Assembly (NCBI GenBank): GCA_900618795.1
Contig: UYJD01000007.1
Location: 1,130,385 to 1,194,384 of the forward strand
Reading direction: 5' to 3'
Length of the DNA stretch: 64,000 nt
Origin: Cyanodermella asteris
Taxonomy: Eukaryota > Ascomycota > Lecanoromycetes > Ostropales > Stictidaceae
A model generated the notes under the pieces. It was not told the DNA's origin. It saw only the letters and a program-made list of their open reading frames with translations, and did not search any database. The translations under genes and the position numbers were made by a program. Positions 31,058 to 42,500 of this stretch are shown one piece after another; position 1 is the stretch's first letter; every line of letters starts with the position of its first letter.

Positions 31058-32536
31058 GCCGGCACGTCTCTCGCCTGTGACTAAAGCGACTGTATATATC
31101 GGCCCTCAGCAGCTGCTCCTGCGCCGAACAAACTGCCTGAGCAGGCGGCGAGGTTGAGGGCGTCGTCGTCGTCGGGAAGTGCTCACAGGGGATTTGGTGG
31201 CTTGGGCGGGCAGGGTTTAAAGGAGCAAGTTTGACTTTCCAAGCTTTAGGTTCTGGTTCCCGCAGGATGACGCACGTCGAGATCTCGGCAAATTAAATTC
31301 GTGCGCCGTGAGTACTAAGGTAGTAGATTCGGGCTTCTGATGAGCTTCTGTATTGCGTCGACTCATCGACAAGGTGGATTTGCGCTGACGCTCGCACAAT
31401 AATGTACGGTCTGCGCGCATCTGCACTAGATTAATCTTCGTGGACTCTCGTCTGCATAGGCGACAGTAATTGAAACACGCTTTGTCGAAATTCCTCGAGC
31501 TTTGTCTGTCTTTGGCGCATGCCATGTCGGTCAAAAAAGTCACCATCAATTATTTATAGATTCCTTGGTCCGTTTCAACGTCTCTTGATAACAATGACCC
31601 CCCATCATGAAGACCTTCAGCAGCCCTCGCGAGGTCAGCTCACCGCTGCTGTCATCGGGGCTGCGACTCCTTTGATCGGCCTTCGGTTGCGTCAACTTTT
31701 CGAGTTCCTGCATGAGATGACCTTGGCGGCGAGCAATTCAGCTCAGAGGAAGACGAGATCCGCACCAGCTGTCTTGCTTTGCTTTGATCGACGCAAATTG
31801 ATAACGCTGCAGGGCATGTTTACAGGAGGGTTTCTATCATACCTTGTTGGAGATTCCTCAAGTAAAGGCAAGACCCCACATTTAGAATAGCAAGCAGAGT
31901 CGAACACTCAGTGACGGCATCACGAAAAATCGCCTGGTATATGAGACTTCAAGCAAGGTTCAGGTGGGCTACACGACGATTATTTGGCCAGATCAGCATT
32001 GCTATGATTCCGCCGTCGTTGGTGGCTACCCATCCCCGGATGGTCGGCTCGCGGGGAGCGTTTACGTCTGACATGGATTTTCAATGGTTTGGCCGTTTGT
32101 CGAGAACCATGCTACAAGCAGACAGCGACCACGTGTTTTACTTCGACACATTGGGCGAAATGCATGTTCCTCGTGTCGGGCCAACGTAAGTGATTGCATA
32201 AGCGAGATATCGATGATAAACTGTCCCACTGAGAAAGAGCTCGGGATCCTGAGCTGGCCTTGGCAAAAAGCGGCGGTTTGCGTCCTACCTGCGTGATTCT
32301 GGAATATTGCTACCAGCATCACAAGTTTTGCTGGGGTCCCATCTCGATATGCCATGACTTCTCAGCCAATGCACTTCCACTTGCTAATGACTGGCAAAGT
32401 TCTACCGCGTGTTTGAGTAAATCTCGTCACCAGCCATCAGTCGACCGGGGTGCGACTTCGGCCTGAATTTACTCTCGGCGAGCATTGAAGACCGCAACCG
32501 ACGAAATCCAGGGCAAAAAGGACCGAAGCTCTCAAG
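31058..32536. other. Divergent intergenic region, STE14 / CIA1
   Basis: 1479 bp. Contains both promoters. Two consecutive plus-strand frames at 31593-31890 and 31911-32186 are described separately as a weak gene candidate; the rest shows nothing recognisable. Confidence 0.45.
31593..32186 (+). CDS. Weak candidate small spliced gene, unrecognised
   Basis: Two neighbouring frames on the same strand: about 98 codons from the ATG at 31593 and about 90 codons ending at 32186. The first ends in a STOP shortly after a GTAAAG site (near 31862), and the second runs up to a strong GTAAGTG donor at 32187. The second has a protein-like stretch (DSDHVFYFDTLGEMH). I cannot join the two in a convincing way and see no family. 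It may be chance. Confidence 0.15.
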
Positions 32537-33877
32537 ATGGCTCCTATCAAAGACCACGCAGGTACGAAGCCACGAACACTGAGTTCAATCGCAAGTGTTT
32601 CTCCCACTTCGGCCTCTCGCGCATGGCAAACTGCAATTCATCCTCGCTTGCCTCTTCTCGCCACTTGCAACAGCGACAAGCTCGTCAACATATACTCTTT
32701 GACTTCGTTTACGCTGCTGAGCACAATCAGCGGAGGGCACAAGCGATCGATACGAACTGTGGCCTGGAAACCGGGCCATGTCTCCGACTCTGTCTTAGCT
32801 ACTGGATCATTCGACGCCAGCGTGGGAATTTGGCGGCAGGACGACGATGCCGTGAATGGGACAAATTCTACGGTCATCGACTTCACTTCTGGCCTCGCGG
32901 GGGGCCGGGAGGACGGCGACGGCGACGATGAAGAGGACGAGGCTTGGCGTTTTGCGCTTGTCCTCGACGGCCATGATAGCGAGGTGAAGTCAATAGCGTG
33001 GAGCGCCGGTGGCAACTTACTAGCTACATGCTCGCGTGATAAGAGTGTGTGGATCTGGGAGGAGGTCGGCGAGGATGATTTTGAAACGATTGCCGTCCTC
33101 CAAGAGCACTCTGCGGACGTCAAATGTGTAACCTGGCACCCTGAAGAGGAGCTGCTGGCGTCCGGATCTTACGACGACGATATACGCCTTTGGAGAGAGG
33201 ACGTCGATGATTGGGATTGTGTTGCGGTCTTACGAGGACACGAGAGCACGGTCTGGAGCGTCGATTTCGAGGGTCTCAAGGCTAAGGTCCAGGCCAGCGA
33301 CCAAGGAGCGACCTCGAAGACGCAAGCCGACTGGATGGATAGGAGAGAAAAGAGTGGACCAAGACTGCTGAGCGCCAGTGACGACCGAACGGTTCGGGTT
33401 TGGAGACGAATCCCGCGTGAACGCAAAGAACAGAACACCATGAGCATCATCCGCACAGGCAGCATCGAAGAAACCTGGGTTGAGGAGTGTGTGCTTCCCC
33501 GGGTTCACGAGCAACCTATATACAGTGTAGCGTGGAGTCATTCCAGCGGACGAGTGGTGAGCACTGGCGGCGATGGGAACATCGTAGTCTACGAAGAGCG
33601 ATGGGAAGAACAGGTCCAGCCAATGGAGTACGATGCCACAGCGCAAGCCGATAGACTTGATGGATCAGGTCTCGACGACAGCAAAAAGGAGGATCACATC
33701 GACCAGCAAACAGCGTGGCACGTTGTTGCTCGCATCGAGGGAGCACACGGCGTCTACGAGGTCAACCACATCGCATGGGCCAAACGGGCGGACAAGGACA
33801 AGACAACTGAAGACGAGGAAATTATTGTGAGCACTGGTGACGACGGCGGAGTCAAGATATGGAGCTTGAGCAACTGA
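32537..33877 (+). CDS. CIA1: Cytosolic iron-sulfur protein assembly protein 1 (WD40)
   Basis: 446 aa, intronless. A seven-bladed WD40 propeller can be followed: AWQTAIHPRLPLLATCNSDK, GHKRSIRTVAWKPGH, DSEVKSIAWSAGG..SRDKSVWIWE, SADVKCVTWHPEE..SYDDDIRLW, ESTVWSVDFEG..SDDRTVRVWRR, QPIYSVAWSHSS, and a last blade ending TGDDGGVKIWSL. The GHKRSIRTV segment and the WKP are typical of CIA1/CIAO1. CIA1 is part of the CIA targeting complex that passes 4Fe-4S clusters to cytosolic and nuclear apoproteins. Compared with yeast there is an acidic insert after blade 2 (residues about 112-133, Asp/Glu/Gly rich) and a polar insert before the last blade. Confidence 0.92.
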   Translation: MAPIKDHAGTKPRTLSSIASVSPTSASRAWQTAIHPRLPLLATCNSDKLVNIYSLTSFTLLSTISGGHKRSIRTVAWKPGHVSDSVLATGSFDASVGIWRQDDDAVNGTNSTVIDFTSGLAGGREDGDGDDEEDEAWRFALVLDGHDSEVKSIAWSAGGNLLATCSRDKSVWIWEEVGEDDFETIAVLQEHSADVKCVTWHPEEELLASGSYDDDIRLWREDVDDWDCVAVLRGHESTVWSVDFEGLKAKVQASDQGATSKTQADWMDRREKSGPRLLSASDDRTVRVWRRIPRERKEQNTMSIIRTGSIEETWVEECVLPRVHEQPIYSVAWSHSSGRVVSTGGDGNIVVYEERWEEQVQPMEYDATAQADRLDGSGLDDSKKEDHIDQQTAWHVVARIEGAHGVYEVNHIAWAKRADKDKTTEDEEIIVSTGDDGGVKIWSLSN

Positions 33878-35885
33878 AGACAGCCAGAAATATATGAAGG
33901 TGTGCTGGCAGCCTCATCAAAGGGGGAGGTTAGGATTGTGGGTGCATGCCTCGGCGTCCCACTTGTGCCGGCCTTCAAGCTCGCAGATGGTGCAATTCAC
34001 GCTAGCGACACAAAGTTGTCAGCACATCACTTGTCGAGGCCGACTGCTGTGATCAACGTTGCAGACCCTGCGCCTTGATAGCATGAGCAGAAACCAAACC
34101 GCCCCCCTTGAGGTGGGTCGCTGGCAGAGGCCAGCAGTGCAGGTAGGTAGTGCGCAAGGCTCGATCCGAAAGGAATAGTCTCTCATAGGGCACTTCAACA
34201 TCTCTGCAAAGCTGTACAGGTTTCGAACTTCACAGTCAGTGCTCGGACATCAGAGGTGCTACAGAAGTCAAGCATCTGCCGTACTACATATGAATGAGGG
34301 CTGCAACACTGCAGAAAATGAACTGAGGTGACAGACCTTGTCCTGAATGAAGTGCACGCCCCTTCACAGGACTCATGACATATCAATAAGTTGTAAATTT
34401 GGACCGAACAGCTTCCTCGCTCTTGGCGCGCGATGGCCAGCGCTATAGTCACCCTGTAGGTGGTTCCTTGGTGGTCCGCAAGAGCTGGGTCATTGACACC
34501 AAGATCAGCAGTACTAGAGGAGCCGCATCACGTCTCGTGCTCCTCGGGCCGGATTCTTACAACTGAACGGGCCATTCAAGACCGGCAAGCTTCAAGTCTT
34601 TGTCCGTCAACGTCGAAGCATCGCTTACGACGGAGAGATGGCCGCGTCTTGCCATCGATAGCCTATATTCCCATTCAAAGCCATGGCCGCCGTGCCGTGA
34701 GAGTCAGCTTCGACAGGTTTTGCCGTTTGTTTAGCAGGATGAGTAAGGCTCCGGACTGAGGATAGTGCGAGGTAAGCTCTATCTATGTACACCATCGATT
34801 TGCCGGCGAGATTGAAAGGGCGCTCGATTCGAGAGCTCATTGGGCATATGACCTCGGTGCACCGGCGAAGAGCCTTTGTTCTAGGAGTTACCTCTGAGAC
34901 AAGAAAAAGTTTAAACCACGCAATCGCGTAGATGTACAATACTGTATAGGTTGAGACTCAGTAAGAACCACCAGGTGCTGGTTTGTGATTCAGGGTCGCT
35001 GGAATCAAGACAGCACCTCGTAGTCGCTGGTAAGCATCTTCGGCGTCCGACGAGCAAAGAGAGGCTCCAGTAGTAGGGTCTTGTGGCAGCGAGTGGTGGG
35101 TCGGAGAAAAGTTCGGGCTACCGGCAGGGATTTCCGATCCATGGGTATCATCGGAGCAAGACGGCTGGAAGGCGCCACGGCAGCAACGATGAGTGGGGGC
35201 AGCGCTCCGTGAGGATGGAAAGATGAGAGACGACAGCCAGACGTGCGCTGAATGCATGCAGGCTGGGCCAGCTGATCAAGTGGGCTTGTCATTAATAGGT
35301 AACATGGCGAAGGTTTGCTGCAGGTGGCAGATGGGAATGTACTGTAGTGTAGCGTGGAGGGAGGGAGGGAGGGAGGGAGCTTATTAGCGTAGTCGGAATT
35401 GCAGCAGTAGAGTTCGAGGCAGATGGCGCTGTGGAGCCTCTAATTCGAGGTGCTGGGCAGGATGGTGCGGGGCTGTCGCCTGCGTGTATTGGTCATCATC
35501 ACGTTCCTGCCAAACTGAACGGCCGCTGCGCTGCACTCGGAAGCCGCCAACTCTCGGAGGCGCCCTTTGTCTGCCGCTGCTGCCCTTCACTCGCCGTGTC
35601 ATGTCCGCTGCTAGCGTCCAACACCCCATCCACCACTGATTCGCCCCCAATTCTCGCCTTCTGTCCGGCTTCCTGCAATTTTCCACGCTCAAGAAGCACC
35701 TCCAACGACACTCATCGACACATATCAATCGCAGACGGACCGCCCTTGCTGCGTACGCCTACCCCCTCTTTCTCGCCACTCGCGAGCTCGAGACAAGGGT
35801 CAACGTCCCAGTCGACGGGTCTTCGAGCACGCCATAGCCTTGACGCAGACTCTCATACTTGCGCATCAGCAGTCGACCGTCCATC
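33878..35885. other. Long intergenic region upstream of the CYS3/MetR-type gene
   Basis: 2008 bp. The 400 bp before the start codon are pyrimidine-rich on the plus strand, like a long 5' leader. A GTAGGTAG tract lies at 34141-34150 and a GGGA tetranucleotide run at 35356-35379. No coding frame with recognisable features. Confidence 0.5.
35356..35379. repeat. (GGGA)n tetranucleotide microsatellite
   Basis: About six GGGA units in the upstream region of the CYS3/MetR-type gene, roughly 500 bp before its start. Confidence 0.9.
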
Positions 35886-36668
35886 ATGTCCTACCAAAGG
35901 CCTCCGAACATCAGTTCGTATATTCAGAACCTCAATGCCATCCCCCAGCCCAACAATGCTTCCCAGCAGCAACACCAGCAGGACTCTTCGCTCGCTCCAT
36001 TTGCCGACGATGATTTGGCCCTCTTCACCAACTCTGAGCTCTTCGACTTTGACTTGGATGGCGTGAAGCACGAGGGTTACAACGCCAAACAACAAACTTC
36101 GCGCAAAGCTCCTGGCGAGCATGACATGGAATTCGCCAACGCTGCCAACTTCAACATGTTTGATCCTTCGCAGTCCATGGCTCCTCTCGCTACCAACTTT
36201 CCAAGCACCAACACCTTCGACGGCCAGCTATTCCAGTCACCGCAGGCGGCGGCTCTTCCAGCGCACAGCCAGCAGCTGAGCCCCGCTTCCCCTTCGTCGC
36301 AGCAGGCTGCTGGCCAGAAACGCCCACACAGCGCTGAGTCTCCCGCCGGATCCGTCGAAGACGTCGCCCGCATGGCCGCCGAGGAAGACAAACGTCGTCG
36401 CAACACTGCTGCGAGTGCACGTTTCAGAGTCAAAAAGAAGCAACGCGAGGCTGCTTTGGAGAGAAGCGCCAAGGAGAACGCAGACAAGGTCGAACAGCTC
36501 CAGCAGCGCGTCGCCGACTTGGAAAAGGAGAATAGGTGGCTTCGTGAACTAGTGGTACAGAAGGATGGCAAAGGTAACCAAATTCAATCTGGATCCACTG
36601 ATTCTGAGCCTGCCACAATACCAAGCAAGCAAGTTAAGAAGGGTGTCGGCACGACTGTTACTGCTTGA
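35886..36668 (+). CDS. cys-3: CYS3/MetR-type bZIP regulator of sulfur metabolism
   Basis: 260 aa in one exon, starting MSYQRPPNISSYIQNLNA. The bZIP is C-terminal: basic region at residues 167-190 (EDKRRRNTAASARFRVKKKQ), then a zipper at about 195-225 with LQQRVADLEKENRWLRELV. The NTAASARFRVKKK sequence is characteristic of Neurospora CYS3, Aspergillus MetR and yeast Met4-like relatives, and differs from AP-1, GCN4 and ATF types. The N-terminal half is acidic then Ser/Gln/Pro rich, consistent with an activation region. The family switches on sulfate uptake and assimilation genes under sulfur limitation and is controlled by an SCF ubiquitin ligase (SCON/MetB). No ATG precedes the chosen one in frame. 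Confidence 0.88.
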   Translation: MSYQRPPNISSYIQNLNAIPQPNNASQQQHQQDSSLAPFADDDLALFTNSELFDFDLDGVKHEGYNAKQQTSRKAPGEHDMEFANAANFNMFDPSQSMAPLATNFPSTNTFDGQLFQSPQAAALPAHSQQLSPASPSSQQAAGQKRPHSAESPAGSVEDVARMAAEEDKRRRNTAASARFRVKKKQREAALERSAKENADKVEQLQQRVADLEKENRWLRELVVQKDGKGNQIQSGSTDSEPATIPSKQVKKGVGTTVTA

Positions 36669-37423
36669 GAAAGAAAAGAAAGAAAAAAAAAACACCCAAC
36701 AACACAATTTGATGATGAGCGGCGATGCATGATGACCAGGAGGCAGATGTGAGCACAATTTACTTCTCTTCTTGGCTGCTACTACAAGTAATTTACCAGT
36801 TCCGCAACTTAATCCTGAGCATTTCCATGACGATGAAGACTTCCATTCGTTTGCGCAACTTCGCCGTCCACTACTATCATTATCGTTTTCTCTCGCTCCT
36901 AGACCGCCAGGCGTCGCTTCGTGACATGACACTACTGCAACTGCTTGAGGCTCCGTAATCTGGTTTCGAGCACGGTAGATAACTTCAAGGTCCTTGTGGT
37001 TGTACATGTATGCGGGATTCCCGGTTCGAGCATGTTTCACCTGCGCCACATGCTTGCATCCGATGTGTATGCATGTGGCTTTAAGCCTCACTGGTTGTCG
37101 GTGTGTCAAATTCCTTGGCCCCTTTCTACTGACTTGCCATTCTCGCAACTCGGCGTGCGTCTGGGGCTTGTACAAGGCACTGCTTCAAGTGCACAGACTA
37201 GACTGTCTGACGTGCGCACGAATTCTGATGGCTGAGGCAATCTTGGTCCAACAATTACCTGACCGTGCTCACATCTGTCCGCATTTGTGAAACCCAAGCT
37301 TAAGGCCGAGCACGGCCACGACAGGACTGCCCGCGATTGTTGACGAGACAGTCAAGCCCAACGTCTTGCCAACGCGACGTTCTAGTCGAGCTTTGCGTCT
37401 CTTTCTACAAGGAGGTCCGCGCG
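36669..37423. other. Intergenic: 3' UTR of the bZIP gene and CHL4 promoter
   Basis: 755 bp. Starts with a purine-rich A-tract just after the stop, which may mark the 3' UTR. A 208-codon antisense frame here overlaps the bZIP end and has no family features. Confidence 0.5.
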
Positions 37424-38479
37424 ATGGCTGCTCCTTCCTTCGGCTTCGATGATGCTGCTCGTCTCCCACCAAATCACGCTGAAGTCGCGCGTTCCCTACG
37501 ACGTTTGTCTCGAGAAACCTTAATCGCGCTGGCACTGGACTGGCTGAAACCAGCGAACCAACCCGAGTGTGCGCCGGTCCTAGATCCGCTTGCTCAAAGC
37601 CACATGAATCCGGCACTGTCGTCCGGCCGACTTTCAAGCCTGGATCAGATCCGCGCGCGCTTTGAAAGCGTTGTAGACATCAAGGACAGCAAGAAGGAGA
37701 TCCTAGAAGCCATCGAGATCCACTGGAGTGCCGGCCTGACTCTGAAGCAATGGGCAATGGCCGACGAAGCCCGAATCCTGGCGGAGACAAGGGCCGAGCC
37801 TGGTTCGAATGCCATGCAATGGGCTGTCTTCAAGGCAGAGGAGATGGTCGTTGATTATGGCACCGCCCTGAGTCAATACGCATCAGATGGAGCGCCAGAT
37901 GCCGGTCTGTTGAGGCTCAAACCAGGATTGTTGGCGCAGAGCCTTCAGGATTACCTAGGGCCTCTTTTCAAGACACACCTCTATCAGATGCTGCCTGACG
38001 GGGAATACTTTGTGCTCAGGGTCGTATGCTTTGCAGACGACGCTGCTTGTTCTCATAACAACGTCCTGTCAGGCTGCGAAAGCAACAGGACCATCTATCT
38101 CGCCTTCCAGAATGCCGGGGAGAGTGTCTGGATTTCTCCCGCTGCGTTTCCATTTGATGGCGAAGACGCGCAAAGCCTGGTTCTTCAAGCACTTAACGTG
38201 ATAATTTCCTCCGGTTCAGGACGTGTTAAACTCGCAGTAGAGCAACCGGCCCGGACGGTGACCTGCCAGAGGCTTTTCAATGCTTGCTCTGGTCCGTCGG
38301 ATCACCTACTCAGGGCTACGAAGATGCCTACCACCCCGTCTGACGGGAAGCCCAAATCGATTCCCAAAAAGACCCCAGTTGATGCGTCGCGGCGGAGGAG
38401 GATTGCTGAACTGCGTAGAGAGCTTCACTTCAAAGCAGAAGGCTGCTATGGTGACTCTCAAGACGGCAGCGAGGGCTAG
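37424..38479 (+). CDS. CHL4: CHL4/Mis15/CENP-N family kinetochore protein
   Basis: 351 aa from the ATG at 37424; an upstream in-frame ATG at 37337 would add 29 residues without family similarity. The N-terminus after about residue 15 (VARSLRRLSRETLIALALDWL) is the hallmark of the CHL4/CENP-N family, followed by DQIRARFESV, KKEILEAIEIHWSAGLTLKQWAMADE and a QDYLGPLFKTHLYQM segment. In yeast Chl4 pairs with Iml3 in the inner kinetochore (CCAN) and in fission yeast Mis15 is needed for CENP-A loading. The tail has a basic RRRR patch and HFKAEGCYGDS before the stop. Homologues usually carry a further conserved C-terminal part after the corresponding FxxxGxxG segment, so this frame may end early through a missed intron. 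Confidence 0.8.
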   Translation: MAAPSFGFDDAARLPPNHAEVARSLRRLSRETLIALALDWLKPANQPECAPVLDPLAQSHMNPALSSGRLSSLDQIRARFESVVDIKDSKKEILEAIEIHWSAGLTLKQWAMADEARILAETRAEPGSNAMQWAVFKAEEMVVDYGTALSQYASDGAPDAGLLRLKPGLLAQSLQDYLGPLFKTHLYQMLPDGEYFVLRVVCFADDAACSHNNVLSGCESNRTIYLAFQNAGESVWISPAAFPFDGEDAQSLVLQALNVIISSGSGRVKLAVEQPARTVTCQRLFNACSGPSDHLLRATKMPTTPSDGKPKSIPKKTPVDASRRRRIAELRRELHFKAEGCYGDSQDGSEG

Positions 38480-39570
38480 AAGCCGCCAGGAGAACTTTAC
38501 GAGCTACAGCGCAATTGACACCACAAGCGATACAGTCGATGAAGAAGGGCTGGCTTATGAGAAAGGACGGATGCCAGAGAGTCAGTTTGACGACGCCTAT
38601 TCCACGATTCCGTGCATCGCTCGGTCTTTGACGGCCCAAAAATGAGCAGAAAGCCGGCAAGCTAATCCTCTGCCAGCTGCTGTGTCATGGCTTTCAAAGT
38701 CCCCGCAAGTTGTTCGCATGGACGCAGAACCGACGCCATACAATTGATTGCCCGTACGCCCAAGGTGGATGTGCATGAGCCGTTGCGTGAGTATTTCAAC
38801 CTTTACTTATGCTGTTTTCCACAGAGCTACGTCCATGTATACTGTTCTAGATCCCTATAGAGCTTGCGACTGGGATACTTGAGAAGCGTCACTTGCGGCA
38901 ACTAAGCCGTTGATTAAGGAGCTTCGGAGTGGTTCTCATCCGCACGTGCATCACGATCTTTATCCACCCGCCTTGCACCATACAATTGAGGTCAAAGCTT
39001 TGATAAGGTGAAGGCTAATAGTAAACGAGCACGATGGGTATGCCTGATCAGGCGTGGACTAGAAACTAGGCTGAAAGGCTGAGTTTGCGCCGCCAGCTAG
39101 TAGTTGTCAATGACCTCCTTCCAGGTTCAGATCCACCTGTTGCGTCCGTGACACGACGAGCGTCACACAACCCATCAGATCATCTGATGTCCTGACAGCG
39201 GCAAGCTTCATACACGAGCACCATCTGCAAGCGGCCCACAAAACAACAAGCCATCCTGTACAAGACCATCTTTTCACTTCTTCGGCAGTCTGTCAACTTC
39301 GCCTTCTCGCCTTGAGATCTAAATCGATTGCTCATTCACCTCGCCCGAGCCTTTTCTTGCTATTGCTTACAGCTTCACCGGCACACACCAGACACTTTTA
39401 CTTGCAGCATGCGCGCCAGCCTCTCTCCCCAGACCTCTATGGCTTTCCATTGTTGTACTGCTCAACTGCTCCCACAGACTCCTCGACACCGAAGAAACCC
39501 GTCTTCTGTGAGCTTCTGAGTCACCTGAAGTACTCTGCTCTCTCAAATTCACCCGCGCGCAAGAAAAGCG
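38480..39570. other. Intergenic: CHL4 3' region and promoter of the 1164-aa gene
   Basis: 1091 bp. A frame at 38490-38645 could be a missed last exon of CHL4, but no clean splice was found. The 250 bp before 39571 are pyrimidine-rich, like a 5' leader, and hold upstream ATGs out of frame with the main start. Confidence 0.45.
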
Positions 39571-42500
39571 ATGCCTCGTCACGCAGCCAGCTCAAATGAG
39601 GCGCCATACAATAGGCCAAATCTCATTCTGAGTTCTCGAGAGTCTTGTCTCACCAAACTGTCACCACACCGACGAGCCTTATCGGATACGTGGATGGAGC
39701 GGTGCCCGGAAGCCGCTCAGAGCACAGGTCTCAATCATTCGAAGGCTGACCCCGTTGCCGTGAAAGACACTCAAAATTTCAACAATGCCGGGCAAAGTCC
39801 CGAGTTTCCCATGTTTCCGCCCCGATCTTCCAGCAGAAGGCCCTCTCCAACCACATTCCTCAGTCGCTCGTCCAGCTTGGCTTCGCATCAATCAGCGCAG
39901 CGAAGGACTGACGAGATCACATTAACTTGTGGACAGAGACAACAGCAGGTAGCGCAATCAGACAACGTGACAGCGCTTAGCTACGCATCACACACGCCAG
40001 CAACGACCAGACTTCTGCCTTCACGCAATGCGCGAGGCTCAACGAAAGAGACCATAACTTCACCAGGGCCCGCAGGCCGAAGTGCCAAGAACGAGGATAA
40101 ACGATCACCGCAACGTCTTCGCCAGGGAAGCTTACTTCTTAGTTCTCCTTCGCACACTGCATTTTTGTCATCCTTACCCTCGTTTGAAGCTCCTGCTGAG
40201 ACAGACCTCCACCTTCATTTTACAACTCCGGATCACATGGACGCTCGAGCTGAAGAAAGTGGCCGCCGAATGGTGGGTGAGCTGATCCGTCGCCCAGCTC
40301 CAGTAACAGTCAGGTTCGTGACCCAATATGACGGCCAACATGGTAGCTCGCGGTCCGAACATTATGAGCCAGATCGTCGAAAGAGCAGGTTGAGTCCACA
40401 TTTACAAAGAAACGGCGGTGCTGCTATGGCTGTGCGGTCGCCATTCACAGCAACGAGCCAAAACTCAACGGCAAGATTACCTGTCCGGATGGATTCATTA
40501 CCAAACATTCGCAATGTTTCCGACCCAGGGTCTGGCCATGACGGAAAGCAGACTGAGCCAGAAAAGCTACATAAAGCGTATAGACCTGGCCGGAGAATGG
40601 CTAGGACGACGTCGACTGGCAGCATCTTATCGTTTTTAGGGAAGCGCAAACCACAAAGGGTCGATGATGATGGAGGTCAAGTCAAGGATGCCGATATCGA
40701 GGTGCCTCAGAAACATGCCAAACCATCATGCACAAATCTCTCGCCAACTTCATCTCAGCCTGAAGCTGGGAATCTGCCTTCAGACACTCGACGCCATTTG
40801 GTCTTCGAACCTGACATTTCCGACAATGAACATGAGCGATTCGAGGTCGGCAGTGCAGTCCCTTTGGCTCTTTTGCCGACGGCGCATGCAGAAGAAGTCT
40901 TCATTGATAAATTTGCAACAGACCAGAGGAACGGTGGCCGCAGTTTCAGCCCCATCGGAGCTCGACAGCAGACTCTGCGAAGAAAAAGCACACTCCAGAG
41001 CCTTCGTGCAGCTCAGGCACATTCCAAGCGGAAAGGAAACGAGAAGACTGACACGGACACCTTGCCACAGGTCTGCATCAGCGACAGCGACAATGGACCT
41101 CGTTTGACCTCCTTGCAAGGCTTTGCGTCCATTCATGATATGGACGTAAAGCTGCGCAGCATGCGGCAAATGCCATCGGCTGACAAGGACAACCTCGTTC
41201 TTACACTCCACACTCTGGAGGGCGACCTCGTGCAAAATACCAATGTGGCAACGTGGCCCACCGATCGATCCATAGCGCTAGTGTACAGCTACGAAGAAGC
41301 CATCAAAATCGAGGTGACGTGTGAGGGTCAGTCATTGGTTTTCGATGTTGCTCGCTCCGTGCCAGTCTCCGTTCTGCGTGCTGGCATCTTTGAGCAGATG
41401 GAAAAGCCGCCGACCAAGCCCGATCACATTGTCATCATGGCTTACGAGTACGACGAGCTTATGCAGGATAGCCAGACCCTTTCCGATCTTGTGCATGAGA
41501 ATCACAAGGTGCTCAGACTAGGCGTCTGCGATGCCACCATTCTCAGCGAGACTGACTATCCGGCGTTGGCGAAAGAATTCCGCGAATTGGCTCTGAGACG
41601 CGCTGTGGAACGCTTACAGCCTGCGCAGGAACTCGAAGGCGACGGAAATACCCAACCTGTTTGCGAGCCTCTGCCTCTACCTGCGCCATTGGACGAACTA
41701 TCTTCGCACGGCTGTGTTGTGGATAGAAAGCATCTCTGCGAGCATGATCAGGTCTCCGAGAGATTTGTGACAGATACCGACTACGAGCCGTTCGTCATTA
41801 TTGCGGACGACTTGGAGTTTTCTTACCGTCAAGCAGCGCTGTTTCTTCGCGAATACATGACTACTGACATACGCATGACGCTCAGGCTGCACCCAGGCGT
41901 TATTGCAAGCGAGGCTCAAAGCGTTCACGTTGTGTGCAGCAACATGTCTGTAAAGACTTTGGTCATTGACGTTGTCTGTGCAGTGACCACTCTGTTCCTA
42001 CAGCTCGGCTACATCGACATTTCAACCGCCATCGAAGGGCCAATTTTTTCCTTGAGTGTCCTTCGCTCGCGCCTGGCCTACTTCGATAGCATTTGGAAAT
42101 ATATCTCGAAAGACGAGAGCCACGTTAAAATTGACGTCTGGCAAAAGTATGTTGCGGATCAGCTTTGGAAAGCTGACACCTCGATCTCCCGAGGCGCGTG
42201 GGATGATCTCGAGGCGCGGAACAGTCCACGCACGGAGCGTCAACTCCCCCTTCTGCTCGGCATGGAGCCCGCATTGTTCGCCTGGGTCTACGAAGGCCGC
42301 CTTCCCGATCCCTTCCATGACCAATCGCCAACACGCACAGTCGAAGTACTTGTCATGGCCGGCCGGGACTGGAACGGCGGAGAAGACCGCATCTGGAATC
42401 CCCGTGCAGACGTTGGGCAGGCAAAGGTAGCACTGAGCCAGCTCGGTGGCGTGCCCTCGGAGATTGAGACGTCGAGTCTGCGTAGGTACGTCTGGGAGAC

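Noticed and set aside
36549-37175. 208-codon antisense frame over the 3' end of the CYS3/MetR-type gene
   Set aside because: Overlaps the bZIP end on the opposite strand, has low-complexity Phe/Ser runs from the A-tract, and no family features.
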